Below are positions 34,212 through 46,320 of a stretch of 64,000 bases of DNA, piece after piece (within the stretch, counting starts at the first letter, position 1; each line of letters starts with the position of its first letter). The position numbers were made by a program, and so were the translations under genes. Source of the DNA: Amorphophallus konjac (taxonomy: Eukaryota; Streptophyta; Magnoliopsida; Alismatales; Araceae). A model generated the notes under the pieces. The model was not told the DNA's origin, did no database searches, and saw only the letters and a list, made by a program, of their open reading frames with translations. The stretch is from assembly GCA_022559845.1 (NCBI GenBank), contig CM040123.1:316305933-316369932 (forward strand). The letters are read 5' to 3'.

Positions 34212-35733
34212 TGTTGTGCCCCTGTGGTCATTTGAGTTATTTGATATTCATGGTTTTGATAATGGCTAAACACTATAAGTCATTATTATTTTTCGCTCTC
34301 ATATGACTGACATACGTGATGTTTTGTTCATGACAGATATGCCAATGAATGGACAAGGAATTGAGTAGAGATGGCAAAAGTGAAAGCTCAATGATTGCAC
34401 CCTCGCACGCGGATCGACCTGCGCGGACAACTACAGTCAAGGTTGATGCCACAGATGAGAACGGACTGCTATAGGACTCAAGCGACGGAGCTAAAGAGGT
34501 TAACGGACCGACCCGGGAAAACCCGAGGTCTGCCCAGCTGGCGGTCGACCGCCAGCATAGGGGCAGCCGACCGCCCCAGTCAGCAGCTCCCAGTCTGCAC
34601 GAGTCTCAGTGGCGGTCGACCGCCAGCCCAGTAGCGGTCGACCGAAAATTCCAGGGACCATCCGTCTACAGCGTTTCTCAGTAGCGGTCGACCGCCAGCC
34701 CCGAGCCTTCAATATTGACTTTGTTTTCCACTTCGAGAAGAGCCCCTTTCCTTGTATTTGTTTAACCCCAAAGTCACCCAATCCCCCATGGATTGTGGAT
34801 CTGGTCTGAAGGATGTCCAAGGACCATTCAAAGTCTATAAAACCAGTACAAGGAGGGTTAGAAACCCTAATGCTTCAAGGGGATTCAAGGGAGGCTACAA
34901 GGGTGTGTTCAAGGGAGAGGAGTTCGAGTACTGTAGCTATGAACAGTACTACGGGAAGAAGCTTCTTCATCCTCAAGTGATTCAAGCTTCTTCAAGAGGA
35001 GATCAAGCCCAAGCCAAGAGAAGAAAAATCTGCATCCTTCATCTTCTTCATCATCTCAAGGGTGATCTAAACTACATCAAACTCTTCATCAACTCAAGGA
35101 GATCAAAAGGAAGATCAAAGCTACATCCATAGTCTTCTTCATCAACTCAAGGAAGATCATCTCTCAAAGAAGAAGACACCATCGAAGCATCAGATTCAAG
35201 CTCCTGCAACTCAGACAAGATCTTTTTACTTTGAGCATATTCTATATCTTGTTTGAGTGATTTCATATTTGATCTTTTTCCATTTCATTCAAACATTTGA
35301 AACTGAAGATCATCCCTACCGGTGGTTAGTAGGAAGGCAATCGGAAGCTGTCCGATCTGTGGTGTTGACGTCCCTACCTGTGGTTAGTAGGAAGGCAATC
35401 GGAGATCTTTCCGATTTGCTGTTTAGTGCATGGCACTAGTGGAGCCTCACCGGATTTGGTGAGGGGTGGACGTAGGACTGGGGATTCAGTCCGAACCACC
35501 TTAAAATCCTTTGTGTTGTGATTTGATTATGTGATTGATTTATTTTAGATGCATGCTTAGGTTCAATATCCATATTGTGAAATCATATTTCTAAGTAAAT
35601 TATTTTATACGTCGCTAAGCTAGTTGTATTCCGCTGCGATTTATTTTATCTAGCTATATAGAGGGTTGTATTGCAAAAAGAGGGGTAGATCTATTCACCC
35701 CTCCCCTCTAGATCCGTTGTCCACTACTCAACA
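34212..35733 (+). mobile_element. Solo Sirevirus LTR, 1522 bp, TSD TAGCG
   Basis: It starts TGTTGTGCCCCTGTGG and ends CTACTCAACA. TAGCG flanks it on both sides (34207-34211 and 35734-35738). The start resembles the Copia-B LTR start. It has a TATA box CTATAAAACC (34835-34844), GGTCGACC palindromes in U3, and the structured block (35444-35505). No internal sequence remains, so it is a product of LTR-LTR recombination. Confidence 0.93.
34537..34710. repeat. GGTCGACC palindromes in the solo LTR
   Basis: GCTGGCGGTCGACCGCCAGC (34537-34556) is a perfect 20-bp palindrome. Shorter relatives with GGTCGACCG follow at about 34610-34630, 34635 and 34685. Related GTCGAC palindromes occur at 53665-53710, 56340-56520 and 63740-63960 in or near other Sirevirus LTRs. 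CpG-rich palindromes are a known feature of Sirevirus LTRs. Confidence 0.8.
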
Positions 35734-35738
35734 TAGCG

Positions 35739-37237
35739 GTCTTCTTGGCTGTTGAGGGCCATAGTTGGTGGGTGGCGGAACCTGGTGCTATTGTTGAGAA
35801 ACTGGTAGGTTTGGGTGGATGGCTTGATTTTGTGGAGGAGGATGGAAGGGTCGAGGGGGAATATTTGCTTGAGGAGCGAGATTAAAGAAGGGGAGTTGTT
35901 ATGAGGTTGTGGAGGTCTTGGGTTAGGGTGGCGGAAAGGTACGGGGTTGCCAACCACGCCCACCTACTCATTAGTCACGGTGCCTTCGGTAGTGCCACCA
36001 CTATTGCTAACATTGGTGTTCTTCCTGACCAACCTTGGTTTCTGTTCAAACATGCCCATGATGGGCGAATCTTTCATCTGAGTCTATATATATCTAGCTC
36101 TCTCATAGAGCTCTTCCATGGTGCTTAGCCTATTCATGGCCAGGATGTGACGGAATTGTGGAGTAGAATTTGATATAATCATCTTAACTTGTTCTGTCTC
36201 TGAAACGGTGTCTTTTTATTTTTTGGCCATAGCTCTCCATCTATCGGCAAACAGAATGAAGTCCTCCTCAGGCTTCATTTTCTCAGCAACAAGATTTGTG
36301 ACTGACAAAGATGGACCAACACGGTCCTTATACTTTTGTAGGAACTTCCGCTGAACTACATTGAAATCACTAGCTTCGGTCAGCTCCAGGGAATAAAACC
36401 ATTCAAGTGCTGGGCCATCAAGGGACCTTCTAAAAAGATAGGCCAGGGAGATTTTATTGTCATGCCAAAAGGATGTTTCATACATGAAATCTTTCAAATG
36501 AATGAATGGGTTACCCGTTCCATTGTAGCGCCGTAAATTTGGCATCTCTGAGGGAGGCAGATAGAAAATCGGAAAATTGGGGAGAGCAATCTCTGGAGCA
36601 TTCTTCGGTGTTGTAACCTTCTTAAGCTGCTCCTCCATACTAGCTATCTTCTGGAGGAGTATAGTGTTGGTGTCGGACTTGACGGGGCCGGATTAGAAGG
36701 GAACAGAGTTGGCATAGGCCTTCTTAAGAATTGGGGAGGTGGAGAATATTGGGGCCTAGCCACTGAATGGCTTATTGGTTGAGCTGGTGTAACCATGATG
36801 GGGGTTGGGGGACATGAAGGAATCTTGTGTGAGATCCCATGGTCATTAGGGGATGGATGGCCACCCGCGGCCTGAGGAGGGTTTGAAGATGAAGGGACAT
36901 ATTTCCCTTTTAAAGCGGCCTGGACCGCTGGACGTTGGCAGTCGTCTAATTGAGACAAAGCATGAATCAAATCATTGAGATTAAGAGATGGGGGAGCATC
37001 CCCAGATGTATTCTGTGTGGTAGGTTGAGCATGGGAGGAAGGCTCAACCTCTTGAGTAGTGGTGTCTACCACATGATCTTGAGAATAATAAGCATGGGAG
37101 GGAGCATAGTTTCCCTCATAATGGGTGGAATCTTGAGGGGGAACTTCATAAGATGGGTCAAATTGATCCTCCTCATAACCATCATAAGAATACCCGTAGT
37201 TTGCCATGTTAATGATTTTACCTGAACGAAGTTGCAT
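35739..37237 (-). pseudogene. gag: Tat1 gag N-terminal and capsid region
   Basis: The frame starts MQLRSGKIINMANYG at 37237, then a Pro/Ser/Gln-rich stretch. The capsid-like part (36216-36638) reads MPNLRRYNGTGNPFIHLKDF, LEWFYSL and RKFLQKYKDRVG, matching the retrotransposon gag domain of Tat elements. A frameshift near 36640 and a stop near 36215 break it. It is cut by the solo LTR at 35734. Gag would form the particle. Confidence 0.82.
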
Positions 37238-37634
37238 GTTTAAGGCAAGGAAAATATCTCAAGTCAACCAATATAAACAAGAAGCAATCACCCAATCAAG
37301 CAAGCTGTTCACACAAGTTGTAATGAACCCAAGATTTTAAGATTTTCTTTTTGAGATTAAGATGGATTTTTAAATGGGTAATCAATTCTCTCTCTTCAAT
37401 ACGGGTCCTAGTTGCAAGTTTGGGTGTAATCTCTGGGTCAACTAAGTTCTTTCTCTCTCTTCACCAATGGATGGGTCAACTAAACTCCGGGTACTTCAAA
37501 TGGTACAACCGGCTCGGCGTCTGTGAGGGAATCCGCGGGTGCGGGGACTTACGGAGGCCTTGGAAAAGGAATTTCTAGTCCAAAGAGAAGGAATGCTCAA
37601 TGGAGGGTCCTTCCAATTCAAGGAAAAGGGTGTG
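37238..37634. other. Tat1 leader, part next to gag
   Basis: This is noncoding sequence upstream of gag, ending at the Retand-like insertion. The rest of the leader continues at 48901. I see no gene in it. Confidence 0.6.
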
Positions 37635-37639
37635 GGATC

Positions 37640-38415
37640 TGAAGGGGTGTGATCTCGCGCTAGTCCTGAGCTGGGAGGATGATCACCGGATAGTGAACTG
37701 TAGAGAAAGGGAAACGAATCAGGAGGCCCAGGGATGGTTCCCTGGGGAAACCCTTCGATGCTTAAGTCAGTAGAGCAATGCGGGAAGGTATTGAGGGAGG
37801 TAGAAAGAAATACACGAGATCCCCCAACACCAAGATGGTGAAGTGGTTCATGCTCAGGGAGTGTTAGGCCTGTATCTGCCTTACCTGCCGCCGGAGGGAG
37901 TCCCTGGTTTATATAGCGAGCTCCCCTGAAGAGTCCCATAAGCTGAGGGGTTTCAGGCGAGAGTTACGTCCTCATCATGGGATCGTTACGTCCTCATCGT
38001 GGGCTCTTCATGACCTTGGGGGATCGTGGCTCCCTTATCCCCCTGAACTCCTGCTCATAAAGGAATTTCAATGGCTGCATGGATAAACACTTGTCAGTCG
38101 ATCCAAGCATGAGAAGTGCCAGCCCTGTCCGAGCGATTGGCATAGCTCGGATGCAGTCAGATCGGAGTGGGCACGGAGCGCTCGCCCTTATCCCGATGGA
38201 GGGATGGCTCGGGCGTGGGTCTTCCTCCGTTTTGACATTCGGGCCTTCCGAGCCTAAGGCCCTCCGAGGAAGGATGGGATCTTGAGTGATCTTTATTGGG
38301 CTTTTTTACCGAAGTGGGCCCTAGAGGGCTGTCACTTGGATGAGCTGAGCCTTGTTCGATCCTGATGGGCCTAGTTTGGCTGCTCTTAATTAGGCAACAT
38401 AAATCCCCCTCTCCA
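37640..38415 (-). repeat. 3' LTR of the Retand-like element
   Basis: It is homologous to 48099-48895. The minus-strand TATA box CTATATAAACC lies at 37907-37917. On the minus strand GGAGTAGGAGGGGGACTAG (38416-38435), a purine-rich tract, adjoins its start. Confidence 0.9.
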
Positions 38416-38629
38416 CTAGTCCCCCTCCTACTCCCGAGCTTTAGTAAGCTCGGACGAGTAGCTGTATGGGGTTTCAGACCGGCGTGGCTCAGGTGGGTGG
38501 AGATCTGGCGGTGTTAGGAAGCCACGTGTCGTGGTCACCTGTGCCCGTGTTGATGATGATCCTGACGGATTTGAACTGAAGGGGCCCCCTTTCCTCGGAG
38601 GTCGAAACGACGCGCCGCCTTCCGCGTGG

Positions 38630-38638
38630 GTTTATAGG
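38630..38638 (+). promoter_or_regulatory. TATA box of the Retand-like antisense gene
   Basis: GTTTATAGG on the plus strand lies about 85 bp before the ATG at 38719. Confidence 0.5.
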
Positions 38639-38718
38639 CGTTGGGCGCTTGTTGTCATTCCAGACTCCCTCCGTCTTTTAGGGTTTTGGCTCTCCTTCAT
38701 TCTTGTTTTTAGGGCTTT

Positions 38719-41348
38719 TCGATGCGCCGTGAGGACACGACGGCGGAGCAGAGGCTTGCGGTGGCATTTGAGGAGTTGGCGGCAATAACCGCGGAGGCTG
38801 TCCGGTAGCTTCCTCCTCGCCCGGAATCTTCAGGGTCTCGGGACCGCCTTCCCTCAGAGTCTTCTTCTGACTCCATGGCGGGCCAGCGCCCAGATGTTGA
38901 GGAGTGGGAGGACGAGCAGGTGGCGAGGGCGCCGGTCCCCAACTGCAGTGAACTGGGGGAGGCGGATGTGAGGAGGCTGGAGCACCAGTATCGCCTACCC
39001 CACAAGTATAGTTTTACCGCTGCTACTCCATATGAGATGAGCCTGGACTCTCATACAGGCCACATCTGTATGTTTCCTCTGTCGTGGAAGGGTGGATTCC
39101 GCCTTCCTTTCGAACCTTTCATCCTTCAGCTTCCTGATTTTTTTCGGTTGGCGCCCATTTAGTTGGTAGCCAACTCTTATCTCCTCCTTTCCGCCTTCCG
39201 TATTCTCTGCCGTCAGTGTGGAGTTCCTCTTCCATGGACCTCTTCCACTATTTCTTTGAGTTGAAAGCACATCCTTCGGCTAGGAAGGGCTTCTATTTCA
39301 GCCAGGCAAGGCGGAATAGGAGTTGTATCTCTTTGGCGGTGAAGGATTCTTCGCATAAGGGGTGGAAGACCCAATTCTTCTGGGTGAAGATTTGTTCAGT
39401 GGAGGAAACTTGGAGGTGCCTGGTAATCCCCAATTTCCACCCTAATATACCTCCTAGGTAGGATGAGTTCCCCCCTCACGTGGAGAAGTACGTAGCCATC
39501 ATGTTGAAACACCGCCTATCCACCGAGGAACTGGTGACACCGGAGAATATCGAGCGGTGTCTTCTCACGCGGATGCACCTGTCGGGCTCAGGTGCCACAA
39601 CTTAGATTTTCCTTCGGATGTGGGGGTCATCTTTCTTTTCCTGAATACGTCTTCTTCTTCGTGCAGACACCAGGCGGGAGCCTCTGAAGGAGGCCGCAGA
39701 GGTGATCGAGCTTGGAGATGACTCGGCTACCGATGAACCGACTGCTCCTGTGGGTCGCTCCCGAACCAAAGATAATGGCAAGGGAGTGGCCCAGGGCGAA
39801 TCCTCCGGACCACGGGGACCCAAGCGCAAGGACCCTGTGGAGGGTATGATCTGGGCCGCTGCGAGGGCCAGAAAGCGGGCCAGGAAGGCCGGGGTCATAC
39901 CTGCAGTCGAAGGTGACCCTATCGCGGCTCACCCCTCTGTCGGGCACAGTGGGGCAGACCCTACCAGGCGGGCTCTCCCACCAGCCGAGCTAGAGGAGGC
40001 CGAGGAGGTCGGGGCTGCCCCTGCGGGCGGCGATGATGCGGGCTCGGTTCCTCCTTTGGCCGGGACCGAGGGGGCCGAGGGTGCTCCTGCAACCGGTAGC
40101 GGGGCCGACCCGGCTCTCCCCTCGGCCGGAGCCGAGGGGGCCGTGGCCGAAGTTGGGGATGCTATGATCACGGCCGAGGCTGGCGCTCCAGGTGGCGATG
40201 CCAGTGCCGAGCCGATCCATGTTGAGAGGCCACAGGAAAATCCGACCGGGGCGCGAGGGGCGACCGAGGCTGGGGCTCGATCCGGGCCATATAGTGGGGC
40301 GCTGGACGATGGGGGGTTCTCCGTTTCGGCGGCCTTGGAGAGGCTGGGTATCTCGGGCCCCCTGGACCAGGTGTGTCGTGGTATATCCGCGAAGGTGAGG
40401 GGGGGAGGTAGGCAGCACTCCCCGTCGATGGCTCTCGCCGGGGTTATGGAGGGCGGCTTGGCCCTGGCCCAGATGGGGGCAGTTCTGGCAGAAGCGCACG
40501 CTCGATCGGAGTGGGAGCGACTGAACCTGGCCTGGACCCTCGATGGGTCAGACAGGAGGTTGACTCGGCTCGTCGAGGAGCGTGACGGGCTTCGGCGGGA
40601 GCTTTCCTCAATCAGGGAGCTGGTAAAGTCGAGCCAAGTGGAGACCCGGGCGCTAGCCGAGCAGCTAGCCAAGGCCCGTGAATCGCTCGAGAGGAAGAAC
40701 TGGCTTCTCGAAGAGGAGCACCTAGCACGCGTTGAGCTAGACGGCCGGTGGGAGACCGAGCGTGCCGAGCTAGTAGACCGCGTGGAGGAAGCCGGGCATC
40801 TTCTGCGGGAGGCCGAGGCTGATCGAGCTGAGGCGGAGAAGCAGGTGGCGGCGGCCGAAGGGTGGACTGCTGAGGCCGAGCGGAAGGTAGCCGAGGTAGA
40901 GCAGAGGGAGGCCGAGCTCACCGGTAGAGTGGGATCGGCCGGGGCGGAGGCTCTCGAGCAATACAAGAGCTCAGAGGCTTACCGGTTCAACCTTAAGGAG
41001 GCTGCCCTCCCCTACTATGAGCTAGGACTTCGCCAGGGCATCCACAAGGGGTTCCAGCAGGGCTACAACTGGGCCATTTCTTATGCCGAGGAGCAGGCGT
41101 CCGGAGTGGTTGACTTCCCGTCTGGTCAATGTTATGACTCGGACTTGTCATCCTCTAGTTCCTCTGTTTTGGCGCAGGATGAAGAGGATCCCGAGGGGTC
41201 GCCAACTCCGGATGCTTCGGGAGGGCACGCAACCGAGGCAGTTCCCACGCCGGTGGGGTCGGTACTAGGGTCGGCCGTCACCGAGGCTGCCGGGGGTAGA
41301 CCGCTCGAGCCCTCTACTTCCGGTCTTCAAGTTGGGCCAGAGGCCTGA
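38719..41348 (+). pseudogene. Antisense gene of the Retand-like element (Transposase_28-like), two exons
   Basis: Exon 1 starts MRREDTTAEQRL and contains RLPHKYSFTAATPYEMSL, LPFEPFILQLPDFFRLAPI, LVANSYLLLSAFRILCRQCG and LFHYFFELKAHPSARKGFYF. This resembles the Transposase_28 family (PF04195, putative gypsy-type transposon). Stops near 38806, 39160 and 39459 and a frameshift near 39235 occur. An intron fits at 39592-39666 (75 bp, donor G/GTGCC, acceptor GTGCAG), with the frame kept. Exon 2 is open for over 540 codons: Ala/Gly/Glu-rich, then a long coiled coil (about residues 290-420), then YYELGLRQGIHKGFQQGYNW and an acidic Ser-rich tail. It converges with pol. Function unknown. Confidence 0.78.
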
Positions 41349-42604
41349 TGTATCTGTTTTGCTTCTTCTTTTTGCATACCTTTTCCCCTTTTTGAAGGAA
41401 AAGACTCCCTTTTTTGTGTAGAGATAAATAAGGCAGTAGCATTGTGATGAAGACTTATCTGTTCCATATCGCCATTGCCATATTCTGTCCAGCGTATCAG
41501 CAGTGGTTGGAAAGAACCGATATTTTCTGCGTGAATCTCGCATAATGGTTGGGTGAGCGTCTGACAGGGTGTCTTTCCATTTTCTTACGCTTTAAATGCC
41601 TGGCCGCTTCGTGTGTCCCGCTGGGGCAAAAGACAAGATGTTTGAGGTGACCGTTCGTAGGGAGAAATCCTTCTGGCGTGTTTTCGAGAGGAGGGAAATC
41701 ATTTAAGGCAAGTAGCCTCCCTTCGCCTATAAAAAGGACTGAAGGGCGTCCCTTCCTCTCCACCGCTTAGGGTTTTCCCTGACAGTCTTTCCTCATTCCT
41801 TCTTCACGTAGCGTTGTGCCGTTGTATTCGGAGCATGGAGGAAGCTCCGGAAGAGGAGGCTGCCGACGACGGGGGGCAGAGAGTTCCTGTAGCTCCGGAC
41901 ATGAAGAGGGTTCGACGGCCGGCGGGCAGACTTGAAAAGGGTTCGACGTGCGGAGGCACGCCGTTTTTCTTTATCAGTTCCGGTGGCGCTTGCAGGGGCG
42001 CGAGATGGAGGACGGATGGGGGCATCAGACATCCCTGCTGCCCGTCCCTTCCTACTCGCTTCACGGATGGGAGGAGGAAGCCAACTAAGCTCTATCCCTT
42101 CCGGGCCTTCCCCTGCCTCCTCATCCAGCTCTGCAGATTTCTTTTTCTTTCTGGCAGCTCTTTTTCCCTCTTCTGCTCTGGTCCTCATTTCTTTCACTCT
42201 TTGGAGGGTGCCTGCACTCTCTTTCTTCCAAAGAGTTGGCAGTTTGGTGGGGAAGATGCTTACATATGCATTCCCTCTCCTCCTTCTCTTCCAAGTTCAA
42301 CTTGGAAGGTAGCCTTCTCTTTCTTAATCCCGCTGTCACCTTTGTCTCGAGCTGCCCAAGCCAACGGGGTCAACTATACTTTATCCGAGCCAGTTTCTAC
42401 ACTAGGCAGAGTCAGTGGCTGGACGTAGGAAGGTCATCCGAGTCAGCCGAGCGATGGGCTCATACGACGGCGCTAGATGGATCTTTTGCTTTTTTGACAT
42501 GTATTCTATTGGCTTCGGCCTTCCTGATGTACAAACGGGTTGTTTGAATAAAAAGAAAGGAGCCTTTTGTTTTATCTCATGTCATTTGTACAATACTTAG
42601 TACT
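41349..42604. other. Region between antisense gene and pol, with a possible second antisense promoter and ORF
   Basis: On the plus strand CCTATAAAAAGG (41726-41737) looks like a TATA box. About 100 bp later an ATG (41835) opens a frame starting MEEAPEEEAADDGGQRV. A second frame (41932-42312) is Ser-rich and then hydrophobic (FFFFLAALFPSSALVLISF), compatible with a membrane segment. The two would need a frameshift to join. I do not recognise the product. Confidence 0.4.
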
Positions 42605-43740
42605 CAGAAGTAGAACTTGCGTAATGTAGTTGCATTCCAGGTCCGAGGGATGGGCTCTCCTTCCATCGTAGATAGATGGTATGCTCCTTTTCCGAGCGTC
42701 TCGACCACTCGGTAGGGGCCTTCCCAGTTAGGGGATAACTTGCCCGCCGCCTCAAGTGGTCGAGAGGCTTCGGCTTTCCTGAGGACGAAGTCTCCCGACT
42801 AGAAGTGTCTATCTCGGACTTTGGCGTTGTAGTATCGAGTGAGGCGGCATTGGTACTCCGTTGCCATGATGCTGGCAATCTCCCGGATTTCATCTGCTAA
42901 GTTGAGATTTTCGAGCAGTTTCTGGTCATTTTTCTTGGACGGGAAGTAGATGACTCGGAGAGAGGGGTTGCCAATCTCCAACGGGATCACGGCTTCGGTA
43001 TCATATACCATCTGAAAAGGGCTTTCACCGGTTGCCGATCTAGGAGTCGTTCTGTGTGACCAGAGTACGTTCAGAAATTCCTCGAGCCAGCTGCCCTTGG
43101 CTTTGCCGAGCCTAGTCTTGATGCCTTATAAGATAGTCTTGTTGGCATTTTCGACCAGCCCGTTAGCCTGAGGGTGGGCGACCGAAGTGAAGTGATTGCG
43201 AATATTGAGGTCGGCGCATCTGTCTCGAAAATACCGAGAATCAAATTGCCGACCATTATCACTCACTATCACCCGGGGGATGCCATAGCGACAGATGATC
43301 GACTTCCAGACGACTGTCTCGGTGATCCTTGTAGTGGCTTTGGCCTCGATCCACTTAGTGAAGTAGTTGATGGCGACGATAATGAACTTCTTCTGGGCCT
43401 CGGCCATGGGGAATGGCCAGAGGATGTCGATTCCCCAGCGGGCGAAAGGATAAGGCTCGGCTAGGGTGATAAGCTCCGTTGCTGGCTGATGGACCAAGTG
43501 GTTGAATCGCTGACAACGGTCACAACGTTGTGTGTAGGCCAAGCAGTCACGCTGTAGGGTGGGCCACCAATAACCTCACCGTAGCAAGATCCTGGCGAGC
43601 GACCTTCCTCCCAAATGCGCTCCGCACAGACCTTTGTGAACTTCTTCGATCGCTCGGTTGCCTTCGTCGGTACTGAGGCACTTCAAAAGAGGGCCAGAGA
43701 AGGATCTCCGGTAAAGTGCGCCATCTAGAGTGACGAATCA
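42605..43740 (-). pseudogene. pol: Retand-like integrase
   Basis: The zinc module reads VHKGLCGAH and RCDRCQRF (about 43490-43640). The core has Asp in WGIDILWPF, Asp in VIVSDNGRQF and Glu in NGLVENANKTI, so the DDE triad is kept. The C-terminal part reads LSPNWEGPYRVVE and ends near TTLRKFYF. Stops near 43125, 43577 and 42800 interrupt it. Confidence 0.87.
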
Positions 43741-44300
43741 CAGAGCTTGGTATTTCAACCTTCAGGCTTCCCGTGGGTCGGGAGGCTCCTGGGAGTCTTG
43801 GAGCCACGACAGGTAGGGGGTACGCCAGTCGCTTGGGGAGGCTGAGTCAACAGCTAGGAGCTCCGAATCGATGCTCGGGTGCTCTAGCTCTTCTAGAAGG
43901 ACCGATCGAGTACCCTCGGGGTCAGGAGAGGAGGCCAGCCAAGAGAGGGCGTCCGCTCGGGAGTTTTCCTCCCGAGCTATTCGGACTACCTCAAAACTCT
44001 TGAACTGTTGTGCCACAGTCTTGACTAGTTGGAGGTATTTGATCATCGGTGCCTCCCGAGCTTCATAATCGCCGTTGACCTGGCTAGCGACCAGTTAGGA
44101 GTCGATGTGAATTCTGACTCGCTCAGCCCCTAACCGCCGGGCCATGCAGGCTCCCGATATGAGGGCCTCATACTCAGAAGCGTTGTTGGATGCTTGGAAG
44201 TTGAACTTCAGGGCGTACTGTAGCTCTGCTCCTTTGGGGGACTTCAGGAGGATGTCGGCACCGCTTTCGGCTGAATTGGAAGATCCGTCGACGAACAGTT
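43741..44300 (-). pseudogene. pol: Retand-like second RNase H
   Basis: The frame reads LFVDGSSNSAESGADILL, NNASEYEALISG and IHIDS, giving the acidic active-site residues, then REENSRADALSWLAS. The position after the first RNase H is that of the Tat-specific extra RNase H. A stop follows IHIDS. Confidence 0.82.
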
Positions 44301-44301
44301 C

Positions 44302-45560
44302 CTAGGTCGGCCCGGGTGCGGACGGAGATCTTTCTTCAGTCGGGATGGTGCTCTCGGCGATGAAGTCGGTGAGCGCCTGGCCTTTGATAGCCGAGCGAGG
44401 CCGATACGATATATCGTAGGCCCCGAGCATGATGGCCCACTTGACAAGGCGTCCCAAGGCTTCAGGGTGAGCGAGGATCTTCTTCAATAGTTCGCCGGTC
44501 AGCACGGTGATGGAGTGCCCTTGGAAATAGGGTCGGAGGTGCTTGGCCGAGGTAACCAACGCTAGCACGAGTTTCTTGGTTGCGGGGTACCTTTTCTCAG
44601 CCTCATTGAGCACCTTGCTTGTGTAGTAGACCAGTCTCTCGATTCCCGAGTCATTTTTGACTAGGACCGAGCTAACTGTGGATGGAGTTGCCGAGAGATA
44701 GAGATGCAAGGCTTCCCATGGGACATGCTTGGAAAGCACTGGGGGCGAAGCCAGGAACTCCTTAAGCTCGGCGAACGCTCTTTGGCATTCCTCGTCCCAC
44801 GCGAATGTGGCAGATGCCATTTTGGGCCCCCTCAACAGTTTGAAGAAGGGTAGGCATTGTTCAGTCACGCGGGACAGGAATCTGTTGAGCGCAGCAACGC
44901 GCCCAGTAAGGCATTGAACGTCTTTGATGCAGGTGGGTGGGTGCATGTCCAGGATGGCCTGGACTTTGTCGGGGTTGGCCTCGATCCCACGCTGAGTGAC
45001 TAAGAAGCGCAAGAATTTCCCAGACTTTACTCCGAAGGCGCACTTGGTGGGGTTGAGCTTCATGTTGTACTTCAAGAGGGTGTCAAAAGTTTTTGCTAGG
45101 TCGGCGAAGTGGTCTTCGGCCTTGGGGGTCTTTACGAGTATGTCGTCAATATATGCCGCGACGTTCCGACCGAGCTGTCCCTCGAACATATGGTTGACTA
45201 GCCTTTGGTACGTGGCTCTGGCATTTTTCAACCCGAAAGGCATCCGGGTGTAGCAGTGTACGCCGAAGTCGGTGATAAAGGCGGTCTTCTCGATGTCTTC
45301 GGGGTGCATTCTGATCTGGTGGTAACCTGAGTAGGCATCCAGGAAGCTGAGTATCTCATTGCCCGAGGTTGAATCAACCAGTTGGTCGATGCTCGGTAAG
45401 TGATAGCAATCCTTTGGAGTAGCCTTGTTCAAGTCGGTCAAGTCCACGCACATCCGCCACTTTCCTGAAGCTTTCGGCACCAGGACGACGTTAGCCAGCC
45501 ACGTCGGGTACAGGACCGGTCTAAAAAGGCCAGTCTTCTACCCCTTGGTGACATGCTCCT
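44302..45560 (-). pseudogene. pol: Retand-like reverse transcriptase and RNase H
   Basis: The longest open stretch (392 codons) starts MPKASGKWRMCVDLTDLNKA. It has SFLDAYSGYHQIRMHPED, MPFGLKNARATYQRLV and the catalytic AAYIDDILVKT, with both Asp kept. RNase H follows with LYLSATPSTVSSVLV and VYYTSKVLNEAE. The N-terminal RT part continues right to about 45560 after a frame change. Confidence 0.9.
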
Positions 45561-46320
45561 TGATAATCGTCTGCTTCTCTGGGCATGCTTCCTTCTGCGT
45601 TGTTGCACAAGCTTCATGGTTGGGTCGAGGTTGAGCTTATGCACCACCGTCTCTTCCGGTATCCCGGGGAGTTGATCATCAGACCATGCAAAAACCCGGA
45701 TGTACGCAGAAAGGAACTCTTTGTATTGCTGTTGAACCTCAGATGTTAGGTCGGCTCCGATCTTTACTCCTAGGGTCGGGTCGTCGTTTAGGAAAACCGC
45801 TAGCAATTCACCTCCAGGTTCGGCGGTTGCGGATTTTTCCTCGACTTCCCGGGGGCCCTTGTTTTTCCCGTCCGGCCTTGTGGCTTCAACCGAGATATTG
45901 TAGCACCTTCGGGCCATTGCCTGGTTACCTCGGACTTCCCCCAATCCATTTTTGGTAGGGAACTTCATCTTTTGGTGATAGGTAGAAGGTACCGCTTTCG
46001 TTCGGCTGAGGATTCCTCGGCCGAAGATTGCGTTGTATGCTATCATACCTTTGATCACTATGAAGTCCACCATGACCGTAACGGTTTTGGGTGGGGTGCC
46101 AAGAGTAACCGGCAGGCTTAGGGCTCCCTCGGGATAGGTGGCCTAGCCATTGAACCCGCATAGGGGGGTCCAGATCGGGCGGAGTTTAGACAGATCCTCC
46201 CCCATCTTAAGGAAGCATTCGTAGGATAATACATCAGGGGCACTTCCATTGTCAACCCAAATCCTATCTACGTTACAATGGTTTATTGTGGCCGATATCA
46301 CTAGGGCGTCATCCTGCGGG
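45561..46320 (-). pseudogene. pro: Retand-like protease and protease-RT linker
   Basis: The active-site region reads RIWVDNGSAPDVLSYECFL (about 46215-46270). Tat proteases usually have D-S/T-G-S at this place, so Asn replaces the Ser or Thr after the catalytic Asp, which should impair activity. The chain continues through a stop near 46143 into VDFIVIKGMIAYNAIFGRG and the pre-RT segment VFAWSDDQLPGIP. Confidence 0.8.

Noticed and set aside
34395..34820. Coding sequence in both strands over the GTCGAC palindromes
   Set aside because: The palindromic repeats open frames on both strands; the stretch is U3 of a solo LTR.
39929..40966. Long minus-strand frame (345 codons) opposite the Retand-like antisense gene
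   Set aside because: It is a shadow of the GC-rich plus-strand exon, Ser/Ala/Arg/Pro-rich with no domain, and discontinuous with pol.
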